Shown here: positions 14,845 to 18,917 of the stretch, piece by piece
How positions within the stretch are numbered: the first letter of the stretch is position 1
How the letters are laid out: the number at the start of each line of letters is the position of its first letter
Assembly (NCBI RefSeq): GCF_002311515.1
Contig: NZ_DCAO01000104.1
Location: forward strand, 54,514 to 73,430
Reading direction: 5' to 3'
DNA: 18,917 nucleotides
Source: Thalassospira sp. UBA1131
GTDB lineage: Bacteria > Pseudomonadota > Alphaproteobacteria > Rhodospirillales > Thalassospiraceae
Made by a program: the position numbers and the translations under genes
Notes under the pieces: model-generated
The model's input: only the letters and a program-made list of their open reading frames with translations
The model's database searches: none
What the model was told of the DNA's origin: nothing

Positions 14845-15759
14845 ACTGTGATTGACCAGTCTGGCAAAGGCGCCACGCCAGGCCAGGTCCGGCTCGATGC
14901 CAAAGATGTCTTTAAGCGTTTGGGGAATATCCCCAACACTGAGCGTATGTTGCTCTTCCTCGCCAGTCACCAGTCGGATGGTCAGGCGGTTATTAAGCAG
15001 GGTAAAGCGGGCAAACGGGGCAGATCTGGCGACCATCAGGGTTTTGCAAAACCCGCTTTCGGGGTGATCGGATGCGTACCAGTTCATGACCTCGTAATCG
15101 ATATCCGAAACCGGCGCGATATCGACCTCATGCACCGGCTTCCACACGCCATCACGTTCCAGTTCAATCCGATAGCTGTGCGCCCCCTTTGTCACGCGGT
15201 ATGTGTCATGCGGGGTTGCTTGTGGCGTTTCGATATCAAGCAATAACGGCCCGGTTGGCACACAGCCGCCCAATCCAACATCGGCCAGCCATGCTTCGCC
15301 ATCAATCATCACCCGGTTGGCCATGTGGCAGCGTGGCCGGGGCATATCATTCGGGCCATAACCCCATAACACCCGCCCGGCCAGACCTTCGACCTCAAAG
15401 CCAAGGCTGCGCAACACCCGGCGAAACAGGCCGTTTTGCTCAAAACAATAACCACCCCGCCCGTCATGAATAAGCTTTTGATCGACACGCTCCGGATCGA
15501 TGCTGATGGGCGTGTCATTGAAGACATCAATCGCTTCGAACGGGATGGTTGCCGGATGCATCGCATGCAGGGTTTGCAAAACTTCCAGCGTTGCTTCGCG
15601 CGGGCCGTCATATCCGATCCGGGCGAAATAGGCATCCAGATCCACTTCCTGCCTCGGGCGTTTGAGTGGGGCGGCCCAACTGGCATTGATCCGGCTTTGC
15701 AAAGTGTCATGGTCTGGTGCGACCGGGGCGTTATGGGCGACGGGCTGGTGGCTATTCAT
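14836..15759 (-). CDS. nat: Arylamine N-acetyltransferase
   Basis: Acetyl-CoA-dependent acetyltransferase of 307 residues, cytoplasmic. The Cys-His-Asp catalytic triad is visible: C105 in RGGYCFEQN, H145 in PRCHMANRV and D160 in WLADVGLGG. The N-terminal helical bundle includes LDAYFARIGYDG and TIPFEAIDV, standard for the family, and the length is a little above the usual 270-290 because of an N-terminal tail of about 35 residues. The ATG at 15759 has GGAG 7 nt upstream; an in-frame upstream ATG at 15810 is less likely. Substrates in this family are aromatic amines and hydrazines, and the natural one is unknown here. It is convergent with the ABC operon and divergent from the aminotransferase gene. 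Confidence 0.94.
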   Translation of the reverse strand: MNSHQPVAHNAPVAPDHDTLQSRINASWAAPLKRPRQEVDLDAYFARIGYDGPREATLEVLQTLHAMHPATIPFEAIDVFNDTPISIDPERVDQKLIHDGRGGYCFEQNGLFRRVLRSLGFEVEGLAGRVLWGYGPNDMPRPRCHMANRVMIDGEAWLADVGLGGCVPTGPLLLDIETPQATPHDTYRVTKGAHSYRIELERDGVWKPVHEVDIAPVSDIDYEVMNWYASDHPESGFCKTLMVARSAPFARFTLLNNRLTIRLVTGEEEQHTLSVGDIPQTLKDIFGIEPDLAWRGAFARLVNHSHG

Positions 15760-15820
15760 CACAAGGCTCCATTCCTTTGACGATGTCTTTTCATCATCGT
15801 TTGATCTCATGAAGCAGGAC

Positions 15821-15849
15821 GATAAAACCTCAACCTATGTTACGGTCAA
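15821..15849 (-). promoter_or_regulatory. Candidate promoter of the acetyltransferase gene
   Basis: On the minus strand TTGACC (-35, 15849-15844) is followed after 17 nt by TTTATC (15826-15821), a weak -10. It lies about 60 bp before the ATG at 15759. Confidence 0.35.
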
Positions 15850-15874
15850 ACGCAAAAAATCGAGAAATTTTAAA

Positions 15875-15961
15875 TCGAATAATCTTCGAATAATATCGGC
15901 AATCGCGGCCCCATTCACAGCATTCACCCCATGTTCACGGCCCATTCAAGCAACAATTCAC
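15875..15961. repeat. Helically phased short direct repeats in the acetyltransferase-aminotransferase gap
   Basis: TCGAATAAT occurs twice 11 bp apart (15875 and 15886). Then TTCA, mostly as ATTCAC or GTTCAC, occurs five times starting at 15914, 15923, 15934, 15945 and 15957, that is at steps of 9, 11, 11 and 12 bp. The 398-bp gap (15760-16157) holds no convincing gene. These repeats, the acetyltransferase promoter and the aminotransferase leader are all I see in it. Confidence 0.45.
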
Positions 15962-16157
15962 CTTTTACACGCACGATATAGAGCTTTTGCGCGACAGATT
16001 GCGTCCCCCTGTGATATTTGAGACTCTAAAGAGCGGAGAAACCGAACAAGCCAACGATCGCGATGGCACTGGCCGTGCGCGAACGGGTCTTTGGAAACGT
16101 CGCTTATCCATCCATGACGGATCGCAACGGATCCGCGTGCCAGACAGGGAAATAACC

Positions 16158-17012
16158 ATGCGCACTGTTTATGTGAACGGCGAGTTTTTGCCGGAAACCG
16201 AAGCAAAGATTTCGATTTTTGACCGATCCTTCCTGTTCGCCGACGGCGTGTATGAAGTGACCTCGGTGCTTGATGGCAAGCTGATTGACTTCACGGGTCA
16301 CATGAAGCGCCTCGAACGCTCGCTTGCCGAGCTCAAATTCCAGTTCAAACCCGATATCGATCAGCTTCTCGAAGCCCACCGCGAACTGGTGAAGCTCAAC
16401 GACATCACCGAAGGCCTGATCTACCTGCAGGTTTCACGTGGTTCGGCCGGTGATCGTGATTTCGCGATCGACCCGCAAACGCCGCCGACCATCGTGATGT
16501 TCACGCAAAGCAAATCACTGATCAAATCGGCCCTTGCCGAACGCGGCCAAAAGATCGTCACCTTCCCCGACATCCGCTGGCGCCGGTCTGACATCAAGAC
16601 CACCCAGCTTCTTTATGCGTCGCTTCTCAAAACCGATGCGGCCGCCAAGGGCAAGGACGATGCCTGGATGGTGCTGGATGGCTATGTCACCGAAGGCTCG
16701 AGCAACAACGCCTATATCGTCACCAAGGACGGCACGATCGTAACCCGTGAACTTTCGACCGACATCCTGCACGGCATCACCCGTGCCGCGGTTCTGAAAT
16801 GCGCCGAGGAGCTTCAGCTCAAGGTCGAAGAACGCCACTTCACCATCGAAGAAGCCCAGAATGCAGCAGAAGCGTTCTCGACCTCGGCCTCGGCCTTTGT
16901 CTGCCCGGTTGTCGAAATTGATGACAAGAAGATCGGCGATGGCGTTCCGGGCCCGGTCGCCAAGCGCCTGCGCGAGATTTATATCGACGCCAACCGCAAA
17001 ATGGCGATCTGA
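16158..17012 (+). CDS. dat: D-amino-acid aminotransferase-like PLP enzyme (class IV)
   Basis: Fold-type IV PLP aminotransferase of 284 residues, probably interconverting D-amino acids and 2-oxo acids, for example supplying D-alanine or D-glutamate. Visible motifs are VNGEFLPETEAKISIFDRSFLFADGVYE-type N-terminus (1-33), the PLP lysine K147 in RRSDIKTT, and YVTEGSSNN (176-184) as the cofactor loop. The Bacillus enzyme has an R-x-H carboxylate trap near residue 100; here that place reads RGSAGDRDF, so histidine is missing and specificity may differ. The ATG at 16158 has AGGGA 9 nt upstream; an in-frame ATG at 15987 is unlikely. A strong terminator follows. A related branched-chain or 4-amino-4-deoxychorismate activity is possible but less likely. 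Confidence 0.88.
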   Translation: MRTVYVNGEFLPETEAKISIFDRSFLFADGVYEVTSVLDGKLIDFTGHMKRLERSLAELKFQFKPDIDQLLEAHRELVKLNDITEGLIYLQVSRGSAGDRDFAIDPQTPPTIVMFTQSKSLIKSALAERGQKIVTFPDIRWRRSDIKTTQLLYASLLKTDAAAKGKDDAWMVLDGYVTEGSSNNAYIVTKDGTIVTRELSTDILHGITRAAVLKCAEELQLKVEERHFTIEEAQNAAEAFSTSASAFVCPVVEIDDKKIGDGVPGPVAKRLREIYIDANRKMAI

Positions 17013-17065
17013 TCCGATCAAATAACGTCTGATATGATCGTCTCCTCAAAGCCGATCAAACTGCG

Positions 17066-17093
17066 AAACGCCGCCCACTTTCGGGCGGCGTTT
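17066..17093. terminator. Strong bidirectional terminator
   Basis: AAACGCCGCCC pairs with GGGCGGCGTTT (11 bp) around a 6-nt loop and is followed by TT on the right and preceded by A-rich sequence on the left. It serves the aminotransferase gene (ends 17012) and, read on the minus strand, the dehydrogenase gene (ends 17122). Confidence 0.9.
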
Positions 17094-17121
17094 TTGCGTT
17101 GGGTATCTGCGGAAAAAGATC

Positions 17122-17970
17122 CTACATCGCGGCAAGTTCTTCCTCGGTAAAATCTGCGGAAATGGTGATGTCTTTTCCGGCCTCCAGTACCGCGAGCCGT
17201 TCGGTCAGGGCCGCGTGCACACCGTCATAGGCATCTGATCCCAGCAACAAACGAAACGGCATTTTCGGTGCATCTGCCGCCGCAATCATCGCATTGATCA
17301 TGCGATCCGGATCGCCCTTGATCACCCAGCCACCGCCAAAGGCGGCTTCCTTAAGGTCATGGGCCGGGGTGCCGTCATAATCGCTGATCGGTTCCGGCTG
17401 GATGATGGAGCCGATAAACGCGGTGCGCGACGGACCGGGTTCGACCAGCATGAATTCAATGTCAAATGGCGCGACTTCCTTGGCCAGTGATTCAACAAAG
17501 CCCTCGATGCCCCATTTGGTCGCGTGATACAGGCTAAAGCCCGGATAGGCGATCTGACCGCCTTCGGACGATACCTGAATGACGCGACCCGATCCTTGCG
17601 CACGCAGATGCGGCAAGGCGGCCTTGATCACAACAATTGATCCCAGAAGGTTGGTATCAATAATCTGGCGCATCTGATCAATGCTGGTTTCTTCGGCCGC
17701 CCCCAGGATGCCAAAGCCGGCGTTACTGACGATGAAATCAATCCGTCCGAATTCGGCAAAGGCCTTGTCAACGGTCGCCTGCACCGCATCGGGTTGGCTT
17801 ACATCAAGATAAGCCACACTGAGCCGTTCGCCATATTGCGCAACCAGATCGTCAAGCGATCCCGTGCGTCGCACGGTGGCGATCACACGATCACCACGCG
17901 CCAATACCTTTTCCGCCAGTCCGCGACCAAACCCGGACGATGCACCGGTAATCAACCATGTCTTGTCCAT
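17122..17970 (-). CDS. Short-chain dehydrogenase/reductase
   Basis: Classical SDR oxidoreductase of 282 residues. The Rossmann motif TGASSGFG is at 8-15, the NAG motif at 83-85, the structural asparagine at 107, the catalytic serine at 134-135 and the YHATK active site with Y148 and K152. The VRRT after the second strand (residues 33-36) has arginines placed to prefer NADP(H). The ATG at 17970 has AAAGGA 6 nt upstream; the frame extends upstream to 18129 but would run over the LysR start, so the shorter form is used. It is divergent from the LysR gene, which is the usual sign that LysR controls it. The substrate is unknown. Confidence 0.93.
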   Translation of the reverse strand: MDKTWLITGASSGFGRGLAEKVLARGDRVIATVRRTGSLDDLVAQYGERLSVAYLDVSQPDAVQATVDKAFAEFGRIDFIVSNAGFGILGAAEETSIDQMRQIIDTNLLGSIVVIKAALPHLRAQGSGRVIQVSSEGGQIAYPGFSLYHATKWGIEGFVESLAKEVAPFDIEFMLVEPGPSRTAFIGSIIQPEPISDYDGTPAHDLKEAAFGGGWVIKGDPDRMINAMIAAADAPKMPFRLLLGSDAYDGVHAALTERLAVLEAGKDITISADFTEEELAAM

Positions 17971-18006
17971 GTCAGTTCCTTTCTGTCTTGCTCTGAACAT
18001 GGGGGG

Positions 18007-18012
18007 ACTATA
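18007..18012 (-). promoter_or_regulatory. -10 element of the dehydrogenase gene
   Basis: On the minus strand TATAGT matches the -10 consensus at 5 of 6 bases, about 37 bp before the dehydrogenase ATG. The 96-bp divergent gap (17971-18066) is the expected place for the LysR operator, but no clear dyad was singled out. Confidence 0.45.
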
Positions 18013-18066
18013 GAAACCAATGATTGATGCGATAACTGCTCTTAATTCGGATGGGTTAGTGAAAAG

Positions 18067-18917
18067 ATGCCAGCAATCAATCAGCCGACCTTGAATGACA
18101 TGCGGTTCTTCATCGCCGTTGCCGAACATCGCAGTTTCCGCAAGGCCGCAGATGCGCTGGGTGTCGCGCCCTCAACACTGAGCCACGCGCTGCGCAACAT
18201 GGAAAGCAACCTTGATATCCGTCTGCTTCACCGCACCACGCGCAGTGTGTCCCTGACCGAGGCGGGCGAACAGCTTTTGGACCGGTTGCGCCCGGCACTA
18301 CTCACCCTTGAAGAAGCCATGGGCACGGTCGATAGCTTTCGCACAGGCGGGACATCAGGCACGGTGCGCATCAATACATCCGATGGTGCCGCGCGCCTTT
18401 TGACCCGCCATGTCGTGCCGGAAATGCGCAAAAGATACCCGGATGTGGCGATTGATCTGGTGACCGAGGGACGGCTTGTCGATATCGTCGCCGGTGGCTT
18501 TGATGCCGGGGCACGATTGGGCGAAACCGTGCCACTTGATATGGTGGCTGTGCGCTTTGGCCCGCCATTTCGCTTTGTCGCGGTTGCGTCACCGGATTAT
18601 TTCAAAACCCGCCCACGTCCCGTCGTACCCGATGATTTGCACAGCCATGACTGCATCCGCCATCGCTTTCCCAGTGGCAAGATCTATCACTGGGATTTTG
18701 AAAAGCAGGGTCAGGAAATCTCGATTGATGTGTCCGGCCCGCTGACGCTCGATCGACATGACCTCATGGTCGATGTCGCCCGACAGGGACTTGGCATTGC
18801 CTACGTTTCAGAGATTTATGCCGCACGGGCCATCGCCAGTGGTGATCTTGTGACAGTGCTTGATGACTGGTTACCCGAAATTCCGGGGCTTTTCCTGTAT
18901 TACCCGGATCACCGGCG
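18067..18917 (+). CDS. LysR-family transcriptional regulator, C-terminus cut by window edge
   Basis: About 283 residues are present and the frame is still open at the right edge; LysR proteins are usually near 300, so little is missing. The N-terminal winged helix-turn-helix is at about 9-66 (FFIAVAEHRSFRKAADALGVAPSTLSHALRNMESNLDIRLLHRTTRSVSLTEAG in order). The effector domain begins near residue 92 with GTVRINTSDGAARLL and includes the hinge-like DIVAGGFDAGARLGE typical of the group close to the CrgA/TrbR-type regulators. The ATG at 18067 has a modest AAAAG ribosome-binding site. It is divergent from the short-chain dehydrogenase gene and most likely activates or represses it in response to its substrate. 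Confidence 0.93.
   Translation, partial: MPAINQPTLNDMRFFIAVAEHRSFRKAADALGVAPSTLSHALRNMESNLDIRLLHRTTRSVSLTEAGEQLLDRLRPALLTLEEAMGTVDSFRTGGTSGTVRINTSDGAARLLTRHVVPEMRKRYPDVAIDLVTEGRLVDIVAGGFDAGARLGETVPLDMVAVRFGPPFRFVAVASPDYFKTRPRPVVPDDLHSHDCIRHRFPSGKIYHWDFEKQGQEISIDVSGPLTLDRHDLMVDVARQGLGIAYVSEIYAARAIASGDLVTVLDDWLPEIPGLFLYYPDHR

Noticed and set aside
16063..16155. 30-codon frame ending 2 nt before the aminotransferase ATG
   Set aside because: No ribosome-binding site within usable distance of its ATG, and no recognisable peptide. It could be a leader peptide but the sequence gives no positive support.
15987..16157. In-frame N-terminal extension of the aminotransferase
   Set aside because: The 57 added residues look unlike the family, and the ATG at 16158 has a good ribosome-binding site and the standard class IV N-terminus.
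17971..18129. In-frame N-terminal extension of the short-chain dehydrogenase
   Set aside because: It would overlap the LysR start and the -10 element. The ATG at 17970 has AAAGGA at 6 nt and begins just before the Rossmann motif, as expected.

Overview
The window reads as chromosomal DNA of a moderately GC-rich alphaproteobacterium. Gene content and protein style (FecI/FecR/TonB receptor set, CUT1 ABC operon, many alphaproteobacterial-type regulators) suggest a marine Rhodospirillales member such as Thalassospira. This is inference from style only: there is no rRNA or marker gene. No tRNA, rRNA, CRISPR array, insertion sequence or phage gene was seen.

Layout. (1) 1-1868: the N-terminal part of an RND efflux periplasmic adaptor lipoprotein (minus strand, running off the left edge), divergent from a TetR/AefR-type repressor, with a 17-bp palindromic operator between them. 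(2) 2091-3254: an exported protein of unknown function, preceded by tandem 10-mers and a CRP-like site, and separated from the next unit by a bidirectional terminator. (3) 3335-7738 (minus strand): an iron-uptake cell-surface signalling unit in the order FecI-type sigma factor, FecR-type anti-sigma regulator, TonB-dependent siderophore receptor with an N-terminal signalling (STN) domain. A strong Fur-box-like site lies before the sigma gene and a 29-bp inverted repeat before the receptor. A 45-codon open frame exactly fills the gap between the sigma and anti-sigma genes. (4) 7976-8362: a small membrane-anchored c-type cytochrome, divergent from the sigma gene. (5) 8644-14762: a GntR/FadR-type regulator, a cystathionine beta-lyase-like PLP enzyme and a complete CUT1-type ABC importer (binding protein, two permeases, ATPase), tightly packed as one operon. 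(6) 14836-15759 (minus): an arylamine N-acetyltransferase. (7) 16158-17012: a D-amino-acid-aminotransferase-like enzyme, separated from the acetyltransferase gene by a 398-bp gap carrying helically phased short repeats. (8) 17122-17970 (minus): a short-chain dehydrogenase, divergent from a LysR regulator that runs off the right edge.

How the parts work together. In the iron unit the receptor's STN domain should signal through FecR to the sigma factor, which would transcribe the receptor gene, with Fur repressing the system when iron is plentiful. In the ABC operon the importer probably delivers a compound that the C-S lyase-type enzyme cleaves, with the GntR protein sensing the substrate or product. 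A sugar-type transporter paired with a sulfur-amino-acid-type lyase is the most unusual metabolic idea in the window.
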